From assembly GCA_963281155.1 (NCBI GenBank), contig CAUJLY010000001.1, forward strand, positions 4,216,001 through 4,280,000: DNA of 64,000 bases. Direction: 5' to 3'. Numbering within the stretch: the stretch's first letter is position 1; every line of letters starts with the position of its first letter. A program made the translations under genes and the position numbers. The stretch comes from Rhabditophanes sp. KR3021 (Eukaryota; Nematoda; Chromadorea; Rhabditida; Alloionematidae). This document shows, in pieces, positions 47,848-61,053 of the stretch. Below the pieces are notes generated by a model that ran no database searches, was not told the DNA's origin, and saw only the letters and a list, made by a program, of their open reading frames with translations.

Positions 47848-50062
47848 ATTGTTGATGAATAACCTTAAAGGCATCCAAGCAATATCTCCCTATTTAATTT
47901 GTTGTATCTGTGCCAAATTCTTTCTATTTATTCCGAAATCACTGTTAAGCATTTGTTACTGCTGAATAGTTTCAAGGAATATATACATTATTTAATACTA
48001 AATATGTAAAACAATTCCTTATTCTGTAATATTCAATATTTATTCATAGTATCACTTTATTTGTTTATTAGATATAAGCTGGTGTGCTGTCTTGATTTGG
48101 ACTAAATGATCATATCTATTGTTTACAGCAAAGATAATTGTATATAACTCTAATTCAAAGATTCTTTATAATTGTAGATCCCATTTTTACTTTTATTATT
48201 CTGGTTACCAAATAACACTATATTTAATTATAATAAATTGTAATAAAAAGACATCTAAAACCTGCTAATGCATATGTTAATTCGATGGACAACTAATTAA
48301 AATATTCTTATTGTTAACCTATTTCCTCAATGAGTGATAATAAGCTTATTTTTTAGAGAGTGTCCAGCAATATAAAATTATAGTCATTTTTGCTGATCAA
48401 GACTAGTTTCGACAGCGCATGTCCACTTGATTTATTTGTAACTGTAATATACAATTTATTTTATGTTTCCTTTCACAACATAATCAGCATACACTCTTGA
48501 TTTGAAGTTTTTGTTCAAACACCTTATAATACCAAAGGTTTCGTTAAATAATGGGAAGTGTGAATAGGGCCTTTCCTACAATAATTCATTATATATAACA
48601 TTTATTTGAATTTTCTTTTATCTGCGGAGTATTTATTTTAATGCATAAGTAATTTTGACACTTCAATACCATCATAATACCGACATTTATATTCCGTCAT
48701 AGTAACTCTTCTTGATTAAAATATTTTGAGTGAATAGTTGAATAATATTGGTTGGTGTTAATCTTAAACTCATATTAGTTTATTAGTTTTAAACTAATTC
48801 GAACGTGTACAAACTAATTGAATAACAATAATATTCAATAATGAACAATTATAGAGAATAATAAAGAATAATAACGAAGTTATAGTTGACCGAAACATAA
48901 GTATTTTCCTATTCAAGGCCCTACCTTTACACTCTCGTACTTTTTAAACTCTTTACACTTTCTTTGTTGATTGAATCTTAGATGTCAATGATGCGACTAT
49001 TTCAGCCTTTGACCATTTAAATAATCGCTGTGTTAAAGAAACACTAGGATTTAGAATGTTTAGATGTCGTATTACCTATCGTCTAACGAAACAATACATT
49101 ACCAAATTACGTCACCTATTGTCTTTTGTAGTTGCAAAATAGAAGAACATATTCACAATTGTTGATGATGCTAAATGATGGTTGTAGCAGGAATTATCTA
49201 ACCTCACTTCATCAAACTAAACTTTATTAACAAATAAGATTAAATATTTGATTTGATGAGGTTGTTTGCTTATATTTACTAAAGGAAACAGTTTGTCATT
49301 TAGAACCGCTTTAAATTGTACATATTTGAAATATTTACTTTCTGATATTTGAGAAGATAAAAAATGTATGACTATCCATTATTGTAACTCATCTTATTTA
49401 CCTATTTTAGGATCCTTTCATATTTTTACATTTTTACCATTTTTAATATCTTTTAAAACATTTTTATATTTCTTTTTTACATACTTTTTAATGATTTCTT
49501 GAAGCATTTATTTTTTGGTTCAATTTACGGCTTAAAATGGTGTTTAAGTTTTTAATAAGAGGTAAAATGTTTACAATAGTATAAAACTACATTTTTATGA
49601 CTTCAGTTTTTTGCATCAACTTTCAAGAGATTTTTTAAACAGCCATAAATTATTTTATATTTAGAAATGATATTGTTCCCACTTTTTTGAAGGATACTCA
49701 AAGTCTTTTTTATTTTTTTTACAACTTAGTATTTTTGTACATTTACAATAACTGTATGATGATTAGTTTACATCGAACTATATACAATTAAAATCATTTG
49801 TTAATATTATTAACTATTGTACTAAGAAACAATCATGTTCTTAACAATCTTTTGTTAACAATAATTCCGTTGATTGCACTATTTAATAATTATTAGTTCA
49901 CATGTAGATGGAACCTTTTAATCGTTTATTTTATCAGTCCGCTCAGCTATATATTCGTTATCAGTAAATTGAATCAAATATTCCTTAATACGTTTGTAAT
50001 TATCTAGGTATCTATTTAAAATTAGATAGTTAGCAACGATTATAAGACAATAAATAAAGAAA
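47848..50062. other. AT-rich intergenic, no gene seen
   Basis: 2.2 kb with strong AT bias and many T-runs (notably 49.4-49.75 kb). No coding frame with conserved content on either strand. Confidence 0.55.
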
Positions 50063-50392
50063 ATGGCTCAGCATGCCATTAGATATCGGCCTCAGTCGCA
50101 ACCTCCTTACACGGACTATTCTTCCTTTGTTTCTAAACAAAACAATCACACAAGCAATAATAACAATTTATCAAATTTATTGCAATCAAGAAAGATAACT
50201 AGTCCTTCAGCAAGTCAATTATCATCTACCAAAAATCCATACTATCACGCAACGACCGTTTCAGATACTAATTCTTCTATTACATCATCTCTAAGTCCTA
50301 ACGATTTGTGTGAACGAAGTCCTGTTTTCAGAACATCTGAAAGTAATCCCAATATGGGCAACAATTATTCGCCAGAGCATTTCCCATTCGTG
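50063..50392 (+). CDS. Asn/Ser-rich first exon of an unrecognised gene
   Basis: ATG at 50063 opens 110 codons of low-complexity Ser/Asn/Pro/Gln-rich protein (RYRPQSQPPYTDYSSFVSKQ, later NNNNLSNLLQSRKITSPSAS), ending in HFPFV at a perfect GTAAGT donor in phase 0. No later exon in the next 1.8 kb can be assigned with confidence. The coiled-coil gene at 52255 lies downstream on the same strand, but its first visible acceptor does not fit phase 0. So either an exon is missing between them or they are separate genes. If joined, the RPamide neuropeptide gene would be nested antisense in the intron. Product unknown, probably intrinsically disordered. Confidence 0.5.
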
Positions 50393-50766
50393 GTAAGTAT
50401 CATTTTTTTGTAATTTTTTGAAAGTGTTGTTAACAAAATGAGTAGTTTTAAATAAATACAACGTGTATGTGATTGTACAAATTGTAAGGTTTGATACATA
50501 ACTACGTGCCAGATTACATCATATATGACCATATTCTTCGAGGCATATTAAAGTGCCAGGTTAAAATGATTTACCATAAAATTGTTTCCCACACCCAGCA
50601 ATTGCGTGCCATAAAGTACGATTTTTTGTTCCTTAGTACATAAGTGTATTAAAAATGCACCATGCTATTAGTAAAAAAATGGGAACCGTGGGTTTGCTTT
50701 TAAATAATTTGTAGATTATTAATGAATTAGTAATATGTGAAATATTAGAAAATTATGAGTGACTTG

Positions 50767-50876
50767 CAAATGAGATTTTACCAACTTTCAAATGAGATTT
50801 TACCAACTTTCAAATGAGATTTTACCAACTTTCAAATGAGATTTTACCAACTTTCCAATAAGATTTCATTAACTTT
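50767..50876. repeat. 22-bp minisatellite, five copies
   Basis: CAAATGAGATTTTACCAACTTT is repeated four times exactly (50767-50854), with a fifth degenerate copy (50855-50876). The identity of the copies points to recent expansion. It lies between the N/S-rich exon and the RPamide gene. Confidence 0.95.
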
Positions 50877-51432
50877 CAATACACAAGTTCATGTGATACT
50901 TATTTTGAAAAAGTTTAATTAGTTAATGTATCATATTTATTTTCACACACATTTATAATTCTTTGAATAAGGTACATTTTTAAGAAGTGTGACGTAATAC
51001 AATTCGTGTATGTGTTTTTATTCAGGAGATGATTTAGTTCGTTTAATTACGTATTTTTAGTGATGTATGCTTGGTATAAATGAGTATGAAACTTGAAATG
51101 AAAAGAAGTATATGTGTTTATGTGTATTATTTTATGTTTTGACAATTTTGACAAGTTTCAAATCCTATGTACTGGTTTTTTCAATAGTTATTAAGTTGTT
51201 AATTCACAAAACTTCAACGATATAGTAGAATGCTGGGATATATCAGTATTGAAAATTGTTTGAATTGGAATAGGGATTTGATTAGGGTGCTATGTTGATG
51301 CTCTATTAATTGTACGTTGTTATCTGAAGAAAGGAATTACTGCTTTTACTTTAAAATCAAAAAGTTTCGATAGTTGAGATTACAAAATTTGATACTTGAA
51401 AATACAACAAGTTTGATACTTGAAAAAATTAA

Positions 51433-51842
51433 TTATTGAGATCTTTTAATGGATGGTCTGAACTTTGCCAACCCGAGGACCATGCTCCTTTTTCCAGGGC
51501 GAAAGCCTGATCTTCCGAGAGCTAGGCTACGTTTTTGGTGGTCGTTTTCAAAAGCAATGTTGTCGATTGGTCCATATTCTTCGTCGTTGATGTAATCCAT
51601 GTATGATGAGCGCTTGCCTATAATTTTGTAAATAAGAGAAGAAATTTTAAATTAAAATCACCTGGTCTGAACTTGGATCGTCCAAGAGCCATAGATCTTT
51701 TCATGGCAATACTAGGTATCTCTTCAGGGACTATGACAAATGATCTTGTTTCAACTTCGTCAGATACTTCTCCATCACATTGTACATAGCCCAACCAAAA
51801 CGGAACCACAAATAAAATAGTTATAATTAAGCGTTTCCACAT
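51433..51842 (-). CDS. RPamide neuropeptide precursor (NLP-2/NLP-22-like)
   Basis: Precursor of secreted neuropeptides of the nematode RPamide group, some of which promote sleep-like quiescence in C. elegans. Exons 51842-51662 and 51617-51433 join across a 44-bp intron for 121 residues. MWKRLIITILFVVPFWLGYV is the signal peptide. Two copies have complete processing sites: KR-SMALGRSKFRP-GKR and KR-SLALGRSGFRP-GKR, each with Lys-Arg cleavage and a Gly amide donor. A third copy, SMVLGLAKFRPSIKR, has lost the Gly and so should not be amidated in the same way. A spacer (SSYMDYINDEEYGPIDNIAF) separates copies one and two. The first copy is cut by the intron within FRP-G. TTTTAG two bases before the ATG is a probable trans-splice acceptor. 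An in-frame upstream ATG exists but would bury the signal peptide. Confidence 0.9.
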
Positions 51843-52254
51843 GGCTAAAATTAAAATATTTATTAGTAGGCTTAAGTAAGAGTTTAGATTGAAAAATATT
51901 GGTTGTGAAGCTTTTGGTAAATGCCTTAAAAGCATCTTGAAAACATTAAAACACGCCTTTTTATACTATGCGTTCTGTGGCATTTCATATGCTAAAGTAG
52001 TAATTTGTATGAGAAGAGAGGTGCTAAAGTAGGAACTCCTTTGGCAAGGCATAAAAATAATATGATCACGCAATGGTATTGCGAATGGCATAGTAAGCAA
52101 CTCTACCTTGTCAACAAATATTAAAGGGTAAAAATTGAATGTGGGGTAATAAAAATAAATTGTTAAGATTTGTACCTGGTGAAATTGCATGGCAAATAAG
52201 GATTGACGTTAATAGGTATAACAATGAGGTGCCATAAATATTTTGTCTAAAGAA

Positions 52255-53002
52255 ATGAGAAATGACGAACGAATATATATTGAAAAGATCATGCAATATT
52301 GTTTTTTGTTGCGTAATAATTATATCTTTAAGGCGAAGCACGAATCCTTTCTTGAGGAGGAAAAAGACATTCTGAATAGAGGGTTGGAAAATACAAAACA
52401 ACTCTTATTATGGTATGAAGAAAGATGGGAAACTTTGAAGAAAAGAAAGGATATGTTAAATCGAGGTTTAGTGGCTCTGGACACGAGCGTACATGCACAA
52501 AAGCTTAACTTTTTGCGAGCCCAAATAACTAATTTGAATAATAGGATTAAGGATTTGCTGTTATCTACAGAATTTGGTATGCCTGCAAATGCCGTCATTG
52601 GTAACAATAATTTGAAAATGAAGATGGACAAAGATCAAATTCCATTAATTCGGATGCCAAAGAGAGAAGTTAAATTGAGCGTAAGTGCTCGTTTAATTTC
52701 ACCTTCAATTTCATTTTATTACAGGATTTCCAAAACACTAATGATGTACGTCATGAAGGGCAATCTCAAGCAAAGACGCAAACCAAGTTAAGGTAAGCAT
52801 AATTTTTATTCATATTAAACCACTCAATTATTATACTTTAAATTAGTATCCCTTTAATGATTATACATTATTTTATTATTATAAATGATATTGTAGACGC
52901 CGAATTCCCGAAAGTGACTATTACAGTAATTCCAGTGGCACCTCATCGCCCTCAAGCTTTGTCACCAGATATACTAATCAAATCCCGGATACATTATGTT
53001 AA
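52255..53002 (+). CDS. Coiled-coil protein, possible suppressor-APC domain
   Basis: Exons 52255-52680, 52725-52792 and 52897-53002 close in phase for 199 residues. The core is helical: FLEEEKDILNRGLENTKQLL, then WYEERWETLKKRKDMLNRGL and LNFLRAQITNLNNRIKDLL. The pattern of a Leu-rich helix followed by GLE-T--LLWYEER resembles the suppressor-APC coiled-coil domain, but I recall that pattern only loosely. A Ser/Thr-rich tail follows (ESDYYSNSSGTSSPSS), ending PDTLC. TCTAAAG lies two bases before the ATG and could be a trans-splice or cis-splice acceptor. The start is therefore uncertain and upstream exons are possible (see the exon at 50063). It is divergent from the RPamide gene, whose start is ~410 bp away. 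Confidence 0.6.
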
Positions 53003-54915
53003 TACCAATACAACTACAAATTTAAAATTATAAATATTATGGCAAAATGCATTGTTGGTTCATTCTAATAAAAAAGGATATATAAATTCATAGTTTTAGT
53101 ACAAATAAAAGTAAAACAGTCAGTTGTCATTGGAATTCCCGTGTTTAAATAAAATTAATAATTGGTCATATAATGATATCATTTTCACACAAGTGATGTG
53201 GAACCTATTTGGAAGAAATTGCTTCATTTGCTAGGTACAATAGTGCCATTAAAGTAAGAATTTGAAAGAATAAATAAAATATAGCCAAAGCGATTTGACG
53301 GAATTAAAAGAAATATCTGGTTAAATTTGTGAAAACTAAGAAAGGGCATTAGATGATGTTATATATTAATCCAAGATTAGCTTCTTAGAAGATATACACT
53401 CTTTTATAAATAAAAATCATCATACTTTGAATAGTAATTAAGTTAAGATATAATTTTTGAGCAAACTAATTAGAAAATAATATCTGATAGGCTTAAAGGG
53501 GCATTTCTTGTTACAATAATCGTAAAAAACTATACTTTTTGAAATTAAAATGACAAAATTTAATATGACTAACGTCAGTATTGCCAAATAATTTGAATTG
53601 GAAATCAAATTAATTGATATTGAAATTATATTTTTGCTTTAAATAGATTGATGATGTGTTTAAAATGAGATTTGTCTATTTAATCCTAAATTTCATTTTA
53701 TTTCTTTTAATTTAGAAACATGCATACTAATTTTTTCTTTTGGCATAAATAAATAACACGAGAATGTGTAATTGAACATATATAAAGACAATCCTAAGAT
53801 AATATTTTAGCTTATAAAATATCTCTATCTTATCCCTTCCATTACGATATTTTCTGTGTTAAATAAAGCATTTAGTTTCTGTACACGTATTAGTTTATTA
53901 AATTCACTCGTATAAATGATTAAATAAAATTGAAGTCTCGAATTTGATCTAACGTCATAGGAATAATTAAATAATGGTATTCAAGACATAAGCAATCTAA
54001 ATGATTTAGTCACGTTTTACACATAAAAATAATATAGCAAAGAAAGTGTCTGAAAATGATAAGGGTTACGAAACTTAAATCTGTTTAAATTGATCAAAAA
54101 TATATATTATCTGTGGCAAAAATGACTTTCTTACAATCTCATAGATATGAAAAAAATAGTGATTAAAATTGCTTTCAGTTACAGGCTGTCAAGTATTGTT
54201 TAAATGAACATTAACTTTTTTGATTCGACGATATTATTTTAAGTTCGATTTTTGTAATTCCATTTTTCATGAACTCTTTATTATTAATACTGCAAAAAGA
54301 CTATAAGTTTTAATTGTAGATATTTTCATTCTGACACATTTTCGATTTTTCAATAATGTTTAGACTCTGATGGCCTAAAATAAAAATGATGTCTGATTTA
54401 TCCTTTTTAATGTGTTATTATTATTTGTGGTGAGAAATATGGCGTATTTCAAAAATATTTACATTTATACCTTGAAATTAGATAATTCTGATCAGCTAAA
54501 CAACTCTTTGGAAATTTGAAAGGGCACAGATGAATTATTAAGTATATTGAGTTTTATACATATATCTCATCTTACGAATGAATTTTCTAAACTTATACTC
54601 TATTCAGTTCAATTTATTAACATGATTAAAAAAGCTAAACATAAGAGCAAGTTTGTATGACATTAAAAATAGGTTTATGTATAAGAAATGAAAGTAGCAT
54701 CGTACTTTGATAAATATTTGTGTTTTCAATAGAAATCATTGAGCAAGTTACTGCCAATAACATCATTAATAATATACAGATGTATATCCTCTAGAATAGA
54801 AGCGATTTTGTTTTTCTAGTTTGTCTATATAAACAGGGGAATCCTCGTTATAAAACAGTCTACTAGTTAGTATTAGTACATATTAAAGTTTAATGACTTT
54901 ATTTTTAGAAATCAA
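53003..54915. other. AT-rich intergenic, no gene seen
   Basis: 1.9 kb without a coherent frame. Near its right end CTATATAAACAGG (about 54823-54835) is a TATA-like box roughly 85 bp upstream of the next ATG. Confidence 0.5.
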
Positions 54916-55868
54916 ATGAATATTCTTAAATCTATGTTACTTGTATGGTTGTTGTTTGAGTCCTGTTTGGGAGTCCCACATGATCGAATAGTAAAAAAGC
55001 GTATGAGTGCCTATGAAAAAAATGAAGATGAATTTAGAGACCCATTAATTGATGCTGCATATGAAGTTAATAATAGGCAAGTTCAATATACTGCTTCCAA
55101 CTATTATGAAAATAAAGTGCCTAGCATTACTAGTACTGTTTCTAACAATGGAACCATAATTGAAGATACTGCTAAAACAGCTGGAGATCTAATTTCAAAT
55201 GGTGTTGTTTATGTTGCTGATTTTGCTACTGGACACGATGAAAAAGGTAATACAATATATGTAAATATAATTTAACATTGTAGGTTCCTCCATTAATGAT
55301 ACTGCAAATTTTGTGAGAAAAATAGATGAAAATGAAGTCCATTCTGCCATTCATCACAAATTAAGAAAATTTAAAAATGCTGGTGAAAGACTAGGACGAA
55401 ATGTTGCTCACCATATTGATGATGTTAAAGAACATCCTCACAAATTGGAAAATGCTACTACAAGTGTTAGGAAATTGTTGGGGAAGAGATCAGTAGTTGA
55501 TTATGAATTTAGTATTGAAAAAAAACCAAACAAATTACCCGAAAAAATGTCTAATGAATTCGATGAAGTCAAGGAATCAATAGAAGGATCCCTTGAAAAT
55601 AAAGAAAAAAAAGTTGGGGAGATTGCAGATAATACTGGCGAAATAATAAAGAGAACGGGAAATGTCACAGACATTGTTGGCCGAAAAACAAGATCCCTTA
55701 CCGATAATGTCATAACAAAAGAAACCTAGTGAAGAATCATTTGGAACTTTGCTACCATATAACTGTTCTCAAGAAAGTATTGTTGGTGGACTTCGTCTTA
55801 TTCATGCAAACAGGTCAAATATTCAACCTTATGTACCTATTAAAAGTGAAATACGTCCATATAAATGA
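54916..55868 (+). CDS. Secreted helical protein, unrecognised, frameshift near the end
   Basis: MNILKSMLLVWLLFESCLG is a signal peptide. Exons 54916-55246 and 55284-55729 join across a 37-bp intron in phase, giving 258 residues. The mature part is rich in Asp/Glu/Lys/Asn and has heptad-like amphipathic stretches with repeated DTA, TG and VGEIADNTGEIIKRTGNVTD elements, reminiscent of LEA-like or perilipin-like 11-mer helices. That resemblance is weak. A dibasic KRSVV site lies at about residue 170. As read, translation stops at 55727-55729. In the next frame, directly after an AAAAG run, the sequence continues EESFGTLLPYNCSQESIVGG to a stop at 55868, and looks like the true C-terminus. TATTTTTAG precedes the ATG by seven bases. 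Function unknown. Confidence 0.6.
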
Positions 55869-57375
55869 AACATTGTTTAGACTTTTAACTAATTTAGAAT
55901 TTACTTCGTTAGACGAATAAATAATTTTTTATTTTTATACAAATCAGCATTATTAGTTGTACTTGAAAGAGCTTATATTAAAAACTTTGTATATGCCCAT
56001 ACTAATACAATTTTATATTTTTCATCATAATCGTCATAAATTATATTGCCAAATGTAAAGCAATCACGGAATTTATTTTGATAATTGACAATAATTTTTC
56101 ATAATAAAAGTAAGTTGTGGTTGGATTTCAAAAACAGAATGGCGTATAAAGTTTTACACGAATATTGCAAATAATATCATTAGATCTGGCAATAAAGTTA
56201 TAATTCGTTTTGTTAACCATTTTTAATTTGCTTCATTTATTCTCATACAAATGATACCACAATTTTGAATAAAATGATTTTCCATTAAGATTCACTGAGC
56301 CCCCAGTTTAAGCCAAATATTACGGACATTTAAATATTTCAAATCGAGTTGTTTATTGAAAATGAGTTAAATTATTGCTGGCAAATTTAATATTTCATTT
56401 TTAATAAATAATTTCATTAATCATTTTTACGCATCCGAATAGTTACGCTAGGAACAATGGCGTCATATTTACTAATGGCAATATATTTATCCTGAATTTG
56501 ATAGAAAAATTTTACTATACGTCAAAATGTAATCATAACAATTATAATTTTTCATATGTTTTCGCGTGGGGTTGTTATTTCCCTTGCAATTTATTGTTTG
56601 TCTCGAATTAACAAAAAATACAACGAATTCGGTTGTCGTTTTGCATTTGTAAGTATTTTAAGGACACAAATAAATATACGGTAATAACCTAATCATGTCG
56701 AAAAATATAGTTGCGCATTAAATTTGATAAAAAATAATATTTAATTAGTCTCAGAAAGTTTAATGAAGACCATAGTAACATACAAATCGCAGATGAACAA
56801 ATACAACAATCATTATTTATTTAAACTTAATTTCAGATACATGTGCATTTTTTAAGTTTTTAAGAAATATAATAAAAATGTGATGTTTGGAATTGCTTTA
56901 AGATTAATAAATTTGTCTGGGTCATATTATTCATTTAATTAATTGACACTAATATAATAACTAAAGGTAAGCTGAGTATTGAAAACATGAATATTGAATA
57001 TTATAAGATCTTTAAAAATATTCCAGAACTTGTATGAGACTTTTTATATGTTGAAGTATTTGAATTTATGCCGAATAGGAATTTCATATTAGAAAAGCAG
57101 GTGTGTAATATTTTTAAGTTGTATGAAACAGAGTTTTTTAAAAACGTTATCATGAAAACATCATCGAATTAGTCGTTCATATGATGTACTTCATTTTGTT
57201 TAATGTTGAGATATTCAATGCCAAAGTTTGTAAACGTTATATTTTAACATAATTTTGTGTTTAAATTAACACACGTTTACTATGACATATCTTTTTTCAA
57301 TTTGTTTTATTTCCCCACGTTGATAAAAGAACAATGTGCGATGCAATTGAAATTGGTTTGAAAAACAGCACTTAC
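55869..57375. other. AT-rich stretch, no gene assigned
   Basis: 1.5 kb with no clear coding frame. The last exon or exons of the minus-strand secreted gene at 57376-58339 must lie here or be very short, but I could not place them. Confidence 0.5.
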
Positions 57376-58339
57376 GAATTCGTTCAGTTTTCTGAGTTAG
57401 CATAAAAGCAGTCTAAATTTTTTGAATAAATGTATTCCAAATATAAACTTACGGAATGACAAACACCAGCACACAACAATCTATTCATCTTAGGTACAGG
57501 CTGGATAATGAATGAATATTCCGGAGATACAAATACAATATCGTTCAAAAAGTTGGCGTCAAATGTATTTGGTTTGTAAGTTAATGCTCTAGAATTAGCA
57601 CTGCTTTTGTAATTAATTGTCAATGAGTTCAAACTTTCGCTTTTTGATAAACAAAACAAATTCTTTTTACGACTTATCAAAAAATTGCCAGGGAATGTGA
57701 TATCGTCTAAGATGGTTATTTTTACTTGAATTCCAAGTAAATAATTATTTTCCCTAGAAAATAAATTAGCACCATTTTTCAACTCTATGGAAGTATATCC
57801 AATAGGCCCTCTAACTATCTTGTGTCCGATTATTTCAGACGATGTTTCATTTAAATGGCTTTTCATAATCAAAATCTTTAGCTTTCTATTTGATTTGGAG
57901 GCTGGGATGTAGTCTAAGTTCACATTAATGCTTATTTTCAGTATCATGAAATTTCTAATCATTTCGTTAATCTTGAAGTAAGAAATGCAATTGTTTTGAT
58001 AAAAACCCAAGCTGTTTTCAGGTAAAATAACTATCTGAGAGCTTGATCTTGTTGGTTCAGCGGCCAAGACTAAAGGAAAGGTGGAATCCATATCTTCAAT
58101 AAAACGAACTGTTTCGTGAGATTCTATGTCCATTGGATTAAAAAGAATTCTTGATTGGTCGATGGTTTTGTTAATTATGGCAAAAGCAGCTTCATCATAG
58201 GTCAGAAGTTCATAGCATTGTTCATTGAGTGTAGCGTCAGAAGATGTTCCTAACAATGCAACAATCTAAAACGTAAAAGGTTATATGTGGAAAAATGTAG
58301 TAACTTACAATTAAACTAGCAAACATGAGTTTATCCATT
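57376..58339 (-). CDS. Secreted protein, unrecognised, 3' end not resolved
   Basis: Exon 1 starts at 58339 with a signal peptide (MDKLMFASLI, continuing IVALLGTSSDA after a GTAAGT/TTTTAG intron in phase). The large exon, down to about 57452, has a beta-rich extracellular character: SSSQIVILPENSLGFYQNNC, then ILKISINVNLDYIPASKSNR and IKVTILDD-like VKITILDDITFPGNFLISRK. It ends LLCAGVCHS at a GTAAGT donor. A 37-nt exon (57412-57376) adds TAFMLTQKTERI in phase and ends at another GTAAGT, so more exons follow downstream. The CxGxC motif and propeptide-like layout raise a faint possibility of a very diverged TGF-beta-type ligand, but the other Cys of that fold are not visible. Unrecognised otherwise. 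Confidence 0.55.
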
Positions 58340-59703
58340 TTGAACTTAGTGGAAGCGGACAAAGTATTGCCTAAACTTTTATGAAAACTAATTAAACGTG
58401 TCAAATAACTTTTTAGTAAGTGTCACAGTATTCTGTTTTTAACAAGAATGAAATTTAAATTTCAGAAAACAAATACTTCGAATACTTTTCAAAAATATTA
58501 TCACTTTACAGACATTCATTTCCACATATTTTGAACCTCCCTTGAGAACTACTGATATTTAGGTGTTTATAATTAAATAAATAATGTTTTTCATAAAATG
58601 TTTGGCATTTTTAAATTAGGGTAACAATTATTACGTAGAGTGGATGTAAAGATTCGGATAGAATCATAAAGTTGACAATCAACAAACAATGTTTTGAAAA
58701 AGGTATTTAAAAATTTGAATGATAGAGCTATTGATATATAATAAAAATGCGTTACGGACACAAATATTATGGCTTTGGGCTTATTTTGAAAAAGTTTCAA
58801 CATGAACATATTATTTATGACCATCAAAATATACATCACACCTTTATGGCATCAATTAATCAAAAATCGAAGCAATATGTAATTTTATATACTTTTAATA
58901 GATTATTATGAAGTATTTCTTTATTGTTACCCAAGACATCTTTAAGCTCACTGAGGCCTTATTAAAATCTATTTATAAACTAGAATGATTATTCATAAAT
59001 AAATTAGTGAACCAATTACTGAAATCGTTGTTTGTGTAAATTTAAATATACACTTCCTCAACAAATATAAAAAAGTATTCGTTTATTTTTATAAAGTTTA
59101 AAATAAACACTTCTTTTTTATGAAGTTCAAAAAAGATATCTGTTTTCTCGTAAAGTCCGTAAATTCATCCCATTACACAAATGTATATTTACAAATAATT
59201 GACATATGTGGTATGCATTTTTGAATTATTAATGTGTTCTAAATGGTTTGTTTATTTATTAATTCTTGGATCCATTTTTTAAAATGACATTAAACAAGCT
59301 GGTTTATTAAATAATTTATTTGGATATAACGTTTAATATTAATTGTGTCTATATTGAAGGTAAAAGTAATCATGTGTAAGCGTTTACTCCGATGTGTTAA
59401 ATGTTCTCGTATTTGACGGAATTGCAATCATATGACTATTAACAAAATAAACAAACAAAATCCATACATACGTTTATTTTTATATGAGAAACACACAATA
59501 AGAGACAAGGAAATTAGCAATAAATGCTGGTGATAAAAAAAGGTAATTAAAGAAAATCTCAGAGATGAGTGTTAAGTGTAAAGCTGGCATCATTACTTTG
59601 GATTGGGCATACGTCAATATCAGCAATTCGTCAGCATGTTCTCACAAAGCCATGTCCATTGTTGTGTTCATCGGACAAAAATTATATGGTGAGAAAAAGG
59701 GCT
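58340..59703. other. AT-rich intergenic, no gene seen
   Basis: 1.36 kb between the secreted gene start (minus) and the lgg-1 stop (minus). An 82-codon frame at 58.6-58.8 kb is Ile/Phe-rich low complexity and looks like chance. Confidence 0.5.

Positions 59704-61053
<1,350 letters not shown>

Noticed and set aside
50063..53002. Joining the N/S-rich exon and the coiled-coil exons into one gene
   Set aside because: The donor at 50392 is phase 0, while the only acceptors found before the coiled-coil frame need a carried base. Without an intermediate exon the join fails, so they are kept separate.
55729..55920. Separate 63-codon ORF after the secreted protein
   Set aside because: The meaningful continuation (EESFGTLLPYNCSQESIVGG) is in a different frame and belongs to the secreted protein; this ORF is its shadow.
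57376..58339. Calling the secreted gene a TGF-beta ligand
   Set aside because: Only one CxGxC motif is visible; the other knot cysteines and a clear RXXR cleavage site were not found.
58591..58839. 82-codon minus-strand frame with a hydrophobic start
   Set aside because: Met/Ile/Phe-rich throughout with no start context or conservation; reads as chance in AT-rich sequence.
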